Shown: positions 36,848 to 46,174, counted from the first letter of the stretch. The stretch: 64,000 nt of DNA from Verrucomicrobiia bacterium DG1235 (GCA_000155695.1 DS990592.1:2410473-2474472); one strand, 5' to 3'. Notes: generated by a model not told the origin, from the sequence alone. Translations and numbers: made by a program.

Positions 36848-37669
36848 CTAGTAATAGAAGGCTTTCGCCTGCTCATACTCGGCCATCGCTTCCTCAAGGT
36901 AGCTGTGCAAAGCGTTCAAACGATCCATCGAAGATGGATGCGTCGAGCCGTAGTTGTTATTGCCGCCCATGCCTCCTTCGAGCTCCACCATGCGCTCCAT
37001 GACCCGGATCGCAGCGTTCGGATCATAGCCAGCCTTTGCCATGTACATGATCCCGATGTGGTCTGCCTCCGCTTCCTTGCCTTGGTCCCAAGACTGGGCC
37101 ACCTGCCCGGCCCCGATACCATACAAACCCATTATCGTAGGCGCGGCATTAATGTAGGTGCCGTTTCCGAGAGCGGCTGTTCCGCTGACTGCGGCGGCAA
37201 TACCAATGAGCGAACTGCCAGCGTTGAGAACCATCCCTTGAGAGATTCGCTCGTGCGTGTGGCGAGCGGTCACGTGAGCGATTTCGTGCGCCACTACCGA
37301 TGCCAGCTCATCCTCCGTCTCCACGATCTGGAAAAGTCCCATGAAGACGCCTACCTTTCCCCCCGGCATCGCAAAGGCGTTAATTTCCGGCTGATCAAAT
37401 ACCACAAACTCCCACTCTGCCATCGGCATGTCCCAAAAAACCTGCTGCGAAATACGCTCGCCCACGTTTTGTAGCATTTCGTTGTACGCGGCATGCGTCG
37501 AAATGGACATCTGCGCCTTCATTTGCTCGAAACTCGCGATGGACATCTTAGCCACCTCGGATTCCGAAGTGAGGTTCATTTGCTTTCGACCAGTAACCGG
37601 CGTTGTGCTACAAGAGCTGAGCAAAAGGCTGAGAGTGACAAGGGGCAGGCAAATTATTGAAGTCTTCAT
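36848..37669 (-). CDS. M48-family metallopeptidase lipoprotein
   Basis: Zinc endopeptidase of the M48 (Ste24/LoiP/BepA-like) family, probably anchored in the outer membrane facing the periplasm. From the ATG at 37669 it begins with a lipoprotein signal ending LLLSSC, so the mature protein is lipidated at that cysteine. The zinc site HEIAHVTARH is near residue 132, and the third ligand is in EAEADHIG. FAMPGGKVGVFMGL is typical of the family. Its length (273 residues) matches single-domain LoiP-like proteins without the TPR part of BepA. The frame also extends to 37735, but the signal sequence fixes the start. It stands alone, divergent from a TPR protein gene. Confidence 0.9.
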   Translation of the reverse strand: MKTSIICLPLVTLSLLLSSCSTTPVTGRKQMNLTSESEVAKMSIASFEQMKAQMSISTHAAYNEMLQNVGERISQQVFWDMPMAEWEFVVFDQPEINAFAMPGGKVGVFMGLFQIVETEDELASVVAHEIAHVTARHTHERISQGMVLNAGSSLIGIAAAVSGTAALGNGTYINAAPTIMGLYGIGAGQVAQSWDQGKEAEADHIGIMYMAKAGYDPNAAIRVMERMVELEGGMGGNNNYGSTHPSSMDRLNALHSYLEEAMAEYEQAKAFYY

Positions 37670-38026
37670 GGTCGAGTCAGTGTAGTCTACGCTATGCAGA
37701 TGAAGAATACGTCTAGGAATGGAAAACGGTTTCAAAAGACAATCGCCTCACGAAGCCCTGTTTGCAATAGATAAGCCTGCCCCAGCGTAGTGAAACTGCA
37801 AGTTACCTCTGAGCTAAGCAATGAGCCTCCTCCTCACGAGCCTCCAGTATCAGGGATCACCCCAAGTCCCTCGCTTATCTTGAATCCGGAAGCTTAAGCT
37901 TTTCGTAATTTCCTACAACAACGCTTCACATGCCCCCCAAGATGGCATAACGTCTGCAAGCAATAAGCCCATTCAACTTAAAACCAAGACCCCGCTCGAC
38001 GCGACCTCACCAAAGGAGAGTAGACT
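37670..38026. other. Divergent intergenic region with a candidate plus-strand promoter
   Basis: This 357-base gap separates the M48 peptidase gene (minus) and the TPR protein gene (plus) and holds no gene that I can see. On the plus strand TTGAAT (37880-37885) and CGTAAT (37904-37909) are 18 bases apart and could be a weak promoter; the spacer holds the palindrome AAGCTTAAGCTT. The ribosome binding site AAAGGAGAG lies just before the TPR gene start. Confidence 0.4.
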
Positions 38027-39730
38027 ATGGCAGATCTTCAAGATCCCTCACGGCAAACGCCAAAAAAACACAAAGTAATCCACTGGAACCCTGAAGAGGA
38101 CGACCTCAACGCAAACGCGAATCCCGGCGTTAAAGCCTATTTGGGCGGCGCGGTAGCCATGCTACTCGTGCTGGTAATCGGACTGGTGAGCTACTTCCTG
38201 TTCTTCTATACTCCCCCCAGCGCCACAGCGACAGCAGAAGACGAATCCGCCCAAGTCGATCCGCGCCGCGTCTTCGAAAGCATTTCCCGAGCTCAAGGCG
38301 TTAAAGACGCCGTCGACCGAAAGCTAGATGCCGCCAGTCAAATGCCAATCACCGGCAACGAAGTCCTAAGGCAGAAACTCATCAACATACAAAAAGCCAA
38401 ATACGACGCCGACGATCTCATGCAGGACTCGCGCTTCCCGAAAGCCATCGCTCAGTACAACGCCGTCGACGCGCTCATCGAAGAGTTTACAACTGAGGTG
38501 GAAAACAAGCAGAAGGCTCGCGGACTATACGACGATTTCCTCGTGCGTTCCAGTGAACTGGAAATCGGCAAACACTTGAACCAGGAAAGCTTCGAGGCCG
38601 CGTTCGGCGCCGCCTCCGAAGGTAAGAATTTTCTAGACGCCGGAAGCTTCTCCCCCGCTCTTCAACGCATGGAAGAAGCAGCCCAAAGCCTCGACCAAGT
38701 AGAAAACGCCATCCAAGACTACATCCGCGGAAACGCCGCCCAAGGAAACCGCTTCATCGCCCAAGGCAAAAGCCCCGAAGCAGTCGAAGCCTTCACGAAA
38801 GTCCTCGAGCTCGATCCAGCGAACGAAGAGGCCCTCAAGCAACTACAGCGCGCCCGAGTCGCCGACAAGGTATTCGCAGCCCTGCAGGCAGCCAAACAAA
38901 ACGAGGGTGAAGGAGAGTTCGAAACCGCCCTCGGCTACTTCAAGCAAGCCGCCTCCATCGACTCCGGCTCCGCCAAAGCCCAGTCTGGAGTTGCCCGCGT
39001 GAATCGCAAAATCGAAGAGCGAGACTTCACCATCGCCTACTCCGCCGCCCAGGTGGCAATCGCCGAGTCCAAATACGAGGACGCCATCAGAAACTATCAG
39101 GCCGCCCTCGCCATCTTCCCCGAGCGTACCGACATCGAATCCGCCATCAGCCGAGCCCGCGCCGAGAAACGCCAAAACGATATCGTCACCCGCATCACCC
39201 AGGCTTACGATTTCGAACGTGTTTTCGACTGGGAAAGCGCCCGCAACCTCTACCAGGAACTCGTCAACATGGAACCGGAACTCCAGGAGGCGAAAGACGG
39301 CCTGCTCCGCACCGGACGCATGATACGCAGCATCCTTCGCTACGAAACCCTGCTCGAAGTCGCCAAGACCGAGGCCCAACGCACGGAATTTCAGCTCGCC
39401 ATTCGGACCTTCGACGAAGCCATGCGGTCTAAACCAGAGTATCTGCCGCTAACCGAAGATGGAGAAAGGCTCAGAAAGTTTCTTCAATTGCAAAGCCAGC
39501 CCGTACGAGTCACGCTCGTCTCGGATGGCTCGACTTGGGTCAGCGTCCAAGGCCCCTCCATGCGAAAGCCGGAGAAATTCGACTCCACCGTGGTTAGCCT
39601 GCTTCCAGGCAAATACTTTATCATCGGTCGCAAAAAAGGCTACCAAGACGTCCGCTTCGGCTTGCAGATTAGAGCCGGCATGACCCAGGAGCCAATCACC
39701 GTGTCCGCCAACATCAAAAACGATTACTAA
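38027..39730 (+). CDS. Membrane-anchored TPR protein with PEGA-like C-terminal domain
   Basis: Protein of 567 residues with a cytoplasmic N-terminus of about 37 residues, one membrane span (AVAMLLVLVIGLVSYFLFFY, about 42-61) and a long outer part made mostly of TPR-like helical repeats, for example FIAQGKSPEAVEAFTKVLEL and YEDAIRNYQAALAIFP. The last 75 residues (starting VRVTLVSDGSTWVSVQGP and containing LLPGKYFIIGRKKGYQDVR) are a beta domain resembling PEGA. AAAGGAGAG six bases before the ATG is a strong ribosome binding site. Two genes for secreted proteins follow at 31 and 17 bases. I do not recognise a specific family; a scaffold for cell-envelope assembly is a guess. Confidence 0.85.
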   Translation: MADLQDPSRQTPKKHKVIHWNPEEDDLNANANPGVKAYLGGAVAMLLVLVIGLVSYFLFFYTPPSATATAEDESAQVDPRRVFESISRAQGVKDAVDRKLDAASQMPITGNEVLRQKLINIQKAKYDADDLMQDSRFPKAIAQYNAVDALIEEFTTEVENKQKARGLYDDFLVRSSELEIGKHLNQESFEAAFGAASEGKNFLDAGSFSPALQRMEEAAQSLDQVENAIQDYIRGNAAQGNRFIAQGKSPEAVEAFTKVLELDPANEEALKQLQRARVADKVFAALQAAKQNEGEGEFETALGYFKQAASIDSGSAKAQSGVARVNRKIEERDFTIAYSAAQVAIAESKYEDAIRNYQAALAIFPERTDIESAISRARAEKRQNDIVTRITQAYDFERVFDWESARNLYQELVNMEPELQEAKDGLLRTGRMIRSILRYETLLEVAKTEAQRTEFQLAIRTFDEAMRSKPEYLPLTEDGERLRKFLQLQSQPVRVTLVSDGSTWVSVQGPSMRKPEKFDSTVVSLLPGKYFIIGRKKGYQDVRFGLQIRAGMTQEPITVSANIKNDY

Positions 39731-39761
39731 TTCTCACCGAAAACCGCCAACCCGAAATATA

Positions 39762-40658
39762 ATGGCAATCTCGCATACACCTCGCCGTCGCCTAGAAATT
39801 CTCTCTGTCGCGCTGGGCTTGAGCTTGCTTGCCTCCGCATCGGCCCAGATCGATCCTGATCCATCGATCTACGACGCCGTGCAAAACGGAGCCAGCTCGA
39901 ACGGCGGCGCTATCACTGGAAACAACACGCCTCTCGGCGGCAGCATCAACGTAGTAAACGAATCCCAGCTCCCGCCACTAGGAGGGATCCAAGTCTCCGG
40001 ACCGGGCTTCGACCAAAACGGCATCAATCTCCCCGGCCTCGCAGGCGCAGCCGCACAGGCAGCCGGCAGCAGCTCTGGCATGCCTCCGATGGGAGGCTCT
40101 TCCGGCGGAGGCATGAGCGGCGGCCAGAAAAGCCCCTTCCCCACGCCCTCCTCCCAAAGCCAGGGACAATCCCAGCAAAGCCAGGGACAACCTCCCATGA
40201 CGCCGCAATCGCAACAACAGCAAAACTCGCAGGGCCAAAGCGGACAGATGCCCCAAAGCCAGTCTCAATCCCAAAGTCAGCAAGGTGGCAGCCAAGGCGA
40301 GATGCAACAAGCTCAGCAACAGGGCAGCGAAGGTGAAGCGGGCGAAAACTCTCCCCTCTCCGGCGAAATGCCTCCAGCTCCTCCTGAACAGTCAATCGGC
40401 GACCAGTCCGCTCAGATCGACCCCAACGGCGAGATGAGCTCCGATGGCGAGTCCGGCGACGAAAGCAGCAGTAGCAGCGAATCCAGCCAAACCGCCCAAA
40501 ACAAATCAAAGCGCAAGTCCAACCAATCGCAGCAGAACGGCCAGGACGAGCAGAGCGAAGGTGACGGCCAAGCCATGCCCGAAGACATTGGCGGCTCCCA
40601 GAACAACAAGCGCGGCAAGGGCGAAATCGACGACGTGGAAGTCCCCTCGAATTTGTAG
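39762..40658 (+). CDS. Secreted low-complexity protein rich in Q, S and G
   Basis: Protein of 298 residues with a signal peptide (ILSVALGLSLLASASAQ, cleavage around SASAQ-ID). The mature protein is almost entirely low complexity. A G/N-rich first third is followed by a long Q/S/G-rich middle (repeated SQ, GQ and QQQ stretches) and an acidic serine-rich segment (GESGDESSSSSESSQT), closing with a short charged end (KGEIDDVEVPSNL). No enzymatic motif exists; such composition suggests an unstructured surface or matrix component. It lies between the TPR/PEGA-like gene and another small secreted protein gene, probably one operon. The short conserved-looking end could be the functional part. No family recognised. 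Confidence 0.75.
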   Translation: MAISHTPRRRLEILSVALGLSLLASASAQIDPDPSIYDAVQNGASSNGGAITGNNTPLGGSINVVNESQLPPLGGIQVSGPGFDQNGINLPGLAGAAAQAAGSSSGMPPMGGSSGGGMSGGQKSPFPTPSSQSQGQSQQSQGQPPMTPQSQQQQNSQGQSGQMPQSQSQSQSQQGGSQGEMQQAQQQGSEGEAGENSPLSGEMPPAPPEQSIGDQSAQIDPNGEMSSDGESGDESSSSSESSQTAQNKSKRKSNQSQQNGQDEQSEGDGQAMPEDIGGSQNNKRGKGEIDDVEVPSNL

Positions 40659-40675
40659 CAGTTTTCCAAATACAT

Positions 40676-41116
40676 ATGAAACTAGTCATTTCCCTTTGCC
40701 TAGCCCTGATCGCCGCCCACGCAATCCAAGCCCAAGAGGAACGCATCATCGTTTTCCCCGTTGAAGCCATCGCTGACGGAGCTCGCTTCTCAAAGGCGAA
40801 ATTCAACGAGACCTATCCCGGCATAGACGTCACTCAATACGGCCTGTCGGACGAAGGCTGGTACATCCGCTACAAACACGAACTGCTCACCTACCTCTAC
40901 GGCCCGCTCGAAGAGCTAAACTACGCCCGCCGGCAAAAGAAACTACTCGAAGAAATTCGACTTTCCGTAGTTCTTAAAAATCCGTCGCTGAGTAGCAGCA
41001 CGGTCGACATCATACGATTCGATTTCAATGCGACCCCCGGAAACATGGGAGTCCAAGAAGACGTCGACAACCCCTACCTCATTCCCGAACTTGTCGGCGA
41101 AAAAGAGGAAGAATAA
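40676..41116 (+). CDS. Small secreted protein of unknown function
   Basis: Protein of 146 residues with a signal peptide (LVISLCLALIAAHAIQAQ, cleavage about residue 20). The mature part looks folded and mixed alpha/beta: IIVFPVEAIADGARFSKAKF, then YGLSDEGWYIRYKHELLTYLYGP and a helix LNYARRQKKLLEEI, ending in an acidic tail (GEKEEE). It starts 17 bases after the Q/S-rich protein gene, so the two are very likely co-transcribed and may act together. I do not recognise a family and see no catalytic motif. Confidence 0.75.
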   Translation: MKLVISLCLALIAAHAIQAQEERIIVFPVEAIADGARFSKAKFNETYPGIDVTQYGLSDEGWYIRYKHELLTYLYGPLEELNYARRQKKLLEEIRLSVVLKNPSLSSSTVDIIRFDFNATPGNMGVQEDVDNPYLIPELVGEKEEE

Positions 41117-41139
41117 AAGCAAAAAACTCTGGATCGGCT

Positions 41140-42174
41140 CTACAAACTCACCCAGGCCGAGTCTTCCGCAAGCGACTTGATAGCCGCATCCGTGAATCGC
41201 ATATAAGCGAGGCCATCCTCGAAATTCGTCAGGCGAATTGCATCCCCTTTTTGGATACTGTTTACGAAATCAGCCTCCACGTTCCAGTCCCCCACGTCCG
41301 CGGCCGCAGGCTCTACGACAGACTCTTTGCCGCCAAGCAAAGCCTTCATCAATTGCCCCGCCTTCAAATCAAGCCGAAGCGTACCCTTGCTTCCAGCGAT
41401 TACATAGCAATCGCTTCCCGAACCAAGCTCGACACCCGTCATGTGGCAGCTCAAACGCATCCCGTTCTCGTACTCTGCCAATACGTCAATCGTCTCCGGA
41501 ACTTCCACATCCACTAGTTCTTTGCCACTTCCCGAACGTCTTTGCTTCGTGAATACAGCCCCATTGGCCAGCAGGCGCTCCGGCTCAACGCCTAGCCACC
41601 GCTGAACAACCTCGTAGTAGATCCCGAGCATCAAGGTATTGTTTCCGCTTAGCTTCCTATCCTGACGCCAGTTCAAAGGCGCATTCGAATCGACGTTCAT
41701 TCCAAGCGCTTTCGAAAAGCTCAGTTCCCTGAGCTCTCCAAGTTCGCCCGATTCCAGAATCCGTTTAATCGTCGCATCCCATTTTAGCGTGAAGGGAGAC
41801 GGCACGATTTGCGCCACCAGCTCCGGATGATTGAGCGACGCCTCCAGCATCGCTTCGCCTTCCCCAGCATTCATCGCCATACGAGCCTCCGTCAAAACAT
41901 GCTTGCCGGCTTCGAGAGCGGCGATCGTGATCGGCGCGTGCAGGTAAGGCCAAGTCCCGATACAGATCGCATCGATATCCGGATCAGCCACCACATCCTG
42001 CCAGACATTCGCGATACGAGGAATACTAAACGCCTCCGCAACCGACCGAGATGACGCTTCGCTCCGATTGCAAACCACCTCGACGATCACCCCTTCAATC
42101 GCCTGAAGCCCCGGGATATGACGCAAACGCGTATTCGCCCCCGCTCCAACAACACCAATCCGCAGTTTTTTCAT
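41140..42174 (-). CDS. Gfo/Idh/MocA-family oxidoreductase with variant EARM motif
   Basis: NAD(P)-dependent oxidoreductase, 344 residues, expected to act on a sugar or inositol-like substrate. The Rossmann motif GVVGAGANTR follows the start directly, and the family pattern DAICIGTWPYLHAPITIAALEAGKHV is clear. At the usual EKP position the sequence reads EARMAMN, so the lysine that normally helps catalysis is absent; I believe a subgroup of the family shares this form. The C-terminal alpha/beta domain with GSKGTLRLDL is intact. ATG at 42174 is preferred over 42186 because of the Rossmann position. It is convergent with the small secreted protein gene; substrate unknown. Confidence 0.88.
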   Translation of the reverse strand: MKKLRIGVVGAGANTRLRHIPGLQAIEGVIVEVVCNRSEASSRSVAEAFSIPRIANVWQDVVADPDIDAICIGTWPYLHAPITIAALEAGKHVLTEARMAMNAGEGEAMLEASLNHPELVAQIVPSPFTLKWDATIKRILESGELGELRELSFSKALGMNVDSNAPLNWRQDRKLSGNNTLMLGIYYEVVQRWLGVEPERLLANGAVFTKQRRSGSGKELVDVEVPETIDVLAEYENGMRLSCHMTGVELGSGSDCYVIAGSKGTLRLDLKAGQLMKALLGGKESVVEPAAADVGDWNVEADFVNSIQKGDAIRLTNFEDGLAYMRFTDAAIKSLAEDSAWVSL

Positions 42175-42271
42175 ACCACAAAACATGCCGTATCATACCC
42201 AAAACTACAAAACAATTGTAGCGGCTATGGTAGGCCGGTAAACGGCCCGCCAATCTACCTGTTCACCTCGT

Positions 42272-43339
42272 CTACTTCGCGTTCGGATAGCTGCCTAACC
42301 ACTTCACGAATGGGCAGAAGGTCTTAAGCTCTTCAACCGCTTCGATGATCGGGGCCTCGTCGTGATGCCCGAGCACATCGATAAAAAAACAATACTCCCA
42401 AGCCGTCTTTCCACTCGGACGAGACTCAATCTTGCTGAGGTTAAGCTTCCGCGAAGAGAAGACATGCAAGGTCTTTTCCAGCGCGCCCACTGTATCGTCG
42501 ATGGAGATGAGAAAACTGGACTTAAACTCGACACCAGGTGCGTAGCCGCTCGATTCCTTTCCGATCACGAGAAACCGAGTCGTATTATCTACCCTATCCT
42601 GTATCCCGTCCGCAACTACGGGCACACCATAAAGGTCAGCGGCCAAAATCGAGGCAATTGCCGCAGCCTTCGGCTCAACCTTAGCGATTTGCACTGCTTG
42701 AGTAGTGCTATCGCAGGTGTGAAGAGACGCGTTGCCAAGGTGCGTATGCAACCACTTGCGACACTGCCCGATCGCCTGGTCCTTCGAATAAACCCGCTCG
42801 ATTTCCGAAGGCTCCGATTGGGATATCAGACAATGAACAATCGGAGTAAAAATCTGCGCGCAAATCTTCAAATCCGATTCGAAAAACATGTCCATCGAAT
42901 GAGAAACAGCTCCCTCAGTCGAATTCTCAATCGGGATCACACCATGATCTGCTTCGCCCTTGGCCACCATATGAAAGACATCGGGAATCGCAGGAGCCAC
43001 GATGTACTCAATGCTCGCCCCAAACTTCTTGAGCGCCGCCTGATGTGTGTAAGTCGCCTCAGGTCCGAGATAGGCGATGCGCATCGGCTTCTCCAACGCG
43101 ATCGCAGCCGACATGATTTCACGATAGATAGCGCGAATCGCATCGTCGCTTAGCGGACCTTGATTCAAAGCGCCGAGTTTGCGAAGCACTTGCTCTTCGC
43201 GGCTCGCCACATAAATGGGCGACCCTTCGAGACGCTTGACATGGCCAATTTCCGCAGCCGTGCGCACGCGCTCGTTGAGCAAGGTCAGCACCTCTTTATC
43301 AATCTCGTCGATCTTCTTTCTTAGTGTATCCAGATCCAT
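42272..43339 (-). CDS. pheA: Bifunctional chorismate mutase / prephenate dehydratase
   Basis: Converts chorismate to prephenate and then to phenylpyruvate in phenylalanine synthesis. The 355 residues contain an AroQ-type chorismate mutase (about 1-85: LDTLRKKIDEIDKEVLTLLN), the prephenate dehydratase domain (about 92-272: IAYLGPEATYTHQAA, PIENSTEGAV and the catalytic NTTRFLVIG), and a C-terminal ACT domain (about 285-350) with the phenylalanine-binding ESRPS. The order and size match the P-protein. It starts one base after the scpB stop codon, so the two are likely co-transcribed. Confidence 0.95.
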   Translation of the reverse strand: MDLDTLRKKIDEIDKEVLTLLNERVRTAAEIGHVKRLEGSPIYVASREEQVLRKLGALNQGPLSDDAIRAIYREIMSAAIALEKPMRIAYLGPEATYTHQAALKKFGASIEYIVAPAIPDVFHMVAKGEADHGVIPIENSTEGAVSHSMDMFFESDLKICAQIFTPIVHCLISQSEPSEIERVYSKDQAIGQCRKWLHTHLGNASLHTCDSTTQAVQIAKVEPKAAAIASILAADLYGVPVVADGIQDRVDNTTRFLVIGKESSGYAPGVEFKSSFLISIDDTVGALEKTLHVFSSRKLNLSKIESRPSGKTAWEYCFFIDVLGHHDEAPIIEAVEELKTFCPFVKWLGSYPNAK

Positions 43340-43340
43340 A

Positions 43341-44243
43341 CTACTCGGCGTTCTTTACTTCCTCGTCCGCTTCCGCTTCCGCAGGCGCGTCTTCGACTAC
43401 TTCCAACTCGCTTTCTTCAACTTCGCTAGGGGATTCGTTTTCTTCCTCCCCCTCGGCAGCTTCGGATTCAGAATCTTCTGGTTCTTCTTCATCTGACTCA
43501 ATTGGAAGCTCCGGTTCCTCGCTGCGCTCGCCCTCAGGCAAGCCCATTTCCTTCTCGGTCACTTCCTGCTGATTCGAAACCTCATGCAACCACTCGTCGA
43601 GCTGTCCAGGTGACAGCACATCGGAAGCCGGAAGCTCCTCGATCGAGCGAATCCCCACAAATTCCAAAAACGCTTCCGTCGTTCCGTACTGAATTGGACG
43701 ACCCGGCAAATCCGCGCGTCCCACCACCTGCACGAACTCGCGCTCCATCAACTTGCTCAATGGCGAATCAATCGACACGCCGCGGATCTTCTCGACCTCC
43801 GCCCGAACAACCGGCTGACGATACGCGATCACCGCCAAGGTCTCGAGCGCCGACTGGTTCAGCTTTATCGGACGCGGCTCGTCACGCAACAGACTGATCC
43901 ACTCCCCGACAGTCGGAGAGGTCACCAACAGAAAACCGCTGTGCCGCTCGATCAAACGATACACCTCGTCCTTCTCCACCATCTCCGCCGCGATCCTGTC
44001 CATCGACTCCCGAATCTGCGCCGACGTCACCAGCGAAGGCACCTCCGTAGTCGGCATTCCGTCGCCAGGCAAAAACGGCTGCTCCGGCTCCTCGAAGTCC
44101 AAATTCTCTTCGCCCTCCTCGCCTTCCGGCTCCTCCAGGGCAGCGTGGTACTTTGTGAACACCGCCTGGATGTCCTTGACGTCCAAGGGTCCGGAAGCGC
44201 CAAACAATAGGGCTTTTAAAACTCGATCTAAGCTGAATGCCAT
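43341..44243 (-). CDS. scpB: Segregation and condensation protein B, with long acidic tail
   Basis: Kleisin-associated winged-helix protein that works with ScpA and SMC in chromosome organisation. The core (about residues 1-215) has two winged-helix domains, with LNQSALETLAVIAYRQPVVRAE and RGVSIDSPLSKLMEREFVQV followed by RPIQYGTTEAFLEFVGI, all typical of ScpB. After about residue 215 comes a roughly 85-residue tail rich in glutamate, serine and proline, longer than in most homologues. An acidic loop also interrupts the N-terminal part (EEPEGEEGEENLDFEEPE). scpA lies separately at the right end of the window. Confidence 0.92.
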   Translation of the reverse strand: MAFSLDRVLKALLFGASGPLDVKDIQAVFTKYHAALEEPEGEEGEENLDFEEPEQPFLPGDGMPTTEVPSLVTSAQIRESMDRIAAEMVEKDEVYRLIERHSGFLLVTSPTVGEWISLLRDEPRPIKLNQSALETLAVIAYRQPVVRAEVEKIRGVSIDSPLSKLMEREFVQVVGRADLPGRPIQYGTTEAFLEFVGIRSIEELPASDVLSPGQLDEWLHEVSNQQEVTEKEMGLPEGERSEEPELPIESDEEEPEDSESEAAEGEEENESPSEVEESELEVVEDAPAEAEADEEVKNAE

Positions 44244-44399
44244 GGGTTAGGTTGGAGGGAAAATCGTCGCTGAATTTTGGGCCAAAGTATAACTTGATCG
44301 CAATCCGGCCCTCTGATGTAAAGGTTCTCTTTTTTCTGCAGAGACCGCTACGGCCTCTCGACAAGAAGGCAAATCAAACTTTCTCAACCACCACTTCCC

Positions 44400-46094
44400 T
44401 TGAGCGACCAAGTAAAATCCACCCGCCCTCACTCCGCGGCCCTCGTCGATGGCCACGACCGCGCCCCAGCCCGCTCCATGCTCCGCGCCGTCGGCTTCAC
44501 GGACGAAGATTTCAAAAAGCCCCAAATCGGCATCGCCTCCACCGGCAGCGACCTCACCCCGTGCAACATGCACATCGACGAGCTCGCCGAACACGCCACC
44601 AAAGGCGCCAGCGAAGGCGGCGGCAAACCCGTAAACTTCTCCACCATCACCATTTCCGACGGCATCTCAATGGGCACCAAAGGCATGCGCTACAGCCTCG
44701 TTTCGAGAGAAGTCATCGCCGACTCCATCGAAACCGTCATGGCAGGCGAAAGCATCGACGGACTCGTCGCGATCGGTGGTTGCGACAAAAATATGCCGGG
44801 CTGCATGATCGCCCTCGCCCGCCTCAACCGCCCCGCCATTTTCGTCTACGGCGGATCCATTCTTCCCGGCCTCCACAAGGAAAAGCCCGTCGATATCGTC
44901 TCCGTCTTCGAAGCCGTCGGGCGACACGCCAAAGGCGAGATCGACGACGCCGAGCTCAAGGACATCGAGTCCTGCGCCATCCCGGGCGCCGGATCCTGCG
45001 GCGGCATGTATACCGCCAATTCCATGGCCACCGCCATCGAAGCCCTCGGCATGTCGCTGCCGGGCTCCTCGGCTCAGCTCGCCGTCGGACAAGAAAAACG
45101 CGAGGACTGCGTCAACGCCGGCAAACAGGTCAACAAGCTCCTAGAGCTCGACCTCAAGCCACGCGACATCATGACCAAGGCGGCCTTCGAAAACGCCATC
45201 AAGACCTGCATCGCGCTCGGCGGTTCGACCAACATCATTCTTCACCTCCTCGCCATCGCCCACGCAGCGGACGTCGATCTCTCCATCGACGACTTCGAAC
45301 GCCTCGGCGAGCAAATTCCCCTCCTCGCGGACGTGAAGCCTTTCGGCAAGTACAACATGTCCCACCTCATCCGCATCGGCGGCATCCAGCCGATGATGAA
45401 GATCCTCCTCGACCGCGGACTGCTCGACGGCTCCTGCATCACCGTTACCGGCAAAACCGTCGCCGAAAACCTGAAAGACGTACAGCCGTATTCGAAAGAC
45501 CAGGACATCATCCGCGATTGGGATAATCCCATCAAATCCACTTCCCACCTCCGCGTCCTCCGCGGAAACCTCGCTCCCACCGGTGCCGTCGGCAAAATCA
45601 CCGGCAAGGAAGGACTCCACTTTAAGGGCACCGCCAAAGTCTACGAAAACGAAGAAGACTCTCTCGAAGGTATCCTGCGCGGCGACGTTGTTGCAGGCGA
45701 CGTAGTCGTCATCCGCAACGAAGGTCCCGTCGGCGGTCCTGGCATGCGCGAAATGCTTTCCCCGACTTCCGCAGTCGCGGGCAAAGGACTTATCATGGAC
45801 GTCGCCCTCATCACCGACGGACGCTTCTCCGGAGGCTCGCACGGCTTCGACGTCGGGCACATCACTCCGGAAGCCGCGTGCGGCGGACCGATCGGCATCG
45901 TCAAAACCGGCGACGAAATCGAAATCGACGCCGTCAAAAACACCATCTCGCTCAACATTCCGCAAGACGAGTACGACGCCCGCATGGCCGCATTCGTCCC
46001 CTCCGGCCCGGGCGAGAAACGCGGCGTCCTCGGAAAGTTCGCCAAGCTCACCGCCTCCGCCTCAGAAGGAGCCGTCAGCGACAAGTACCTCTGA
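44400..46094 (+). CDS. ilvD: Dihydroxy-acid dehydratase
   Basis: Iron-sulfur enzyme of valine, leucine and isoleucine synthesis that dehydrates 2,3-dihydroxy acids to 2-oxo acids. The 564 residues show the cluster and substrate motifs GGCDKNMPGCM and GAGSCGGMYTANSM, plus DGRFSGGSHGFDVGHITPEA near the C-terminus. The length is that of the shorter IlvD subgroup. The start is a TTG at 44400, needed to include the conserved STRPHSAALVDGHDRAPARS; no Shine-Dalgarno sequence is visible. Next downstream, 80 bases away, is pgi. Confidence 0.95.
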   Translation: MSDQVKSTRPHSAALVDGHDRAPARSMLRAVGFTDEDFKKPQIGIASTGSDLTPCNMHIDELAEHATKGASEGGGKPVNFSTITISDGISMGTKGMRYSLVSREVIADSIETVMAGESIDGLVAIGGCDKNMPGCMIALARLNRPAIFVYGGSILPGLHKEKPVDIVSVFEAVGRHAKGEIDDAELKDIESCAIPGAGSCGGMYTANSMATAIEALGMSLPGSSAQLAVGQEKREDCVNAGKQVNKLLELDLKPRDIMTKAAFENAIKTCIALGGSTNIILHLLAIAHAADVDLSIDDFERLGEQIPLLADVKPFGKYNMSHLIRIGGIQPMMKILLDRGLLDGSCITVTGKTVAENLKDVQPYSKDQDIIRDWDNPIKSTSHLRVLRGNLAPTGAVGKITGKEGLHFKGTAKVYENEEDSLEGILRGDVVAGDVVVIRNEGPVGGPGMREMLSPTSAVAGKGLIMDVALITDGRFSGGSHGFDVGHITPEAACGGPIGIVKTGDEIEIDAVKNTISLNIPQDEYDARMAAFVPSGPGEKRGVLGKFAKLTASASEGAVSDKYL

Positions 46095-46136
46095 AAAGAG
46101 AGCCCGAATCCTCTAAACCGGATCTAGCTTCCGACC

Positions 46137-46167
46137 ATTCTTAATTCTTCATTCATAATTCTTAATT
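46137..46167. repeat. AT-rich direct repeat between ilvD and pgi
   Basis: ATTCTTAATT occurs at 46137-46146 and again at 46158-46167, with the related word ATTCATAATT between them, directly upstream of the pgi start. It stands out in a G/C-rich region. It might be a promoter element or a small spacer repeat; no other copy was noticed in the window. Confidence 0.4.
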
Positions 46168-46174
46168 TAGAACC

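Noticed and set aside
44237-45526. 429-residue open frame over ilvD
   Set aside because: Arginine/histidine-rich out-of-frame shadow of ilvD in G/C-rich DNA.
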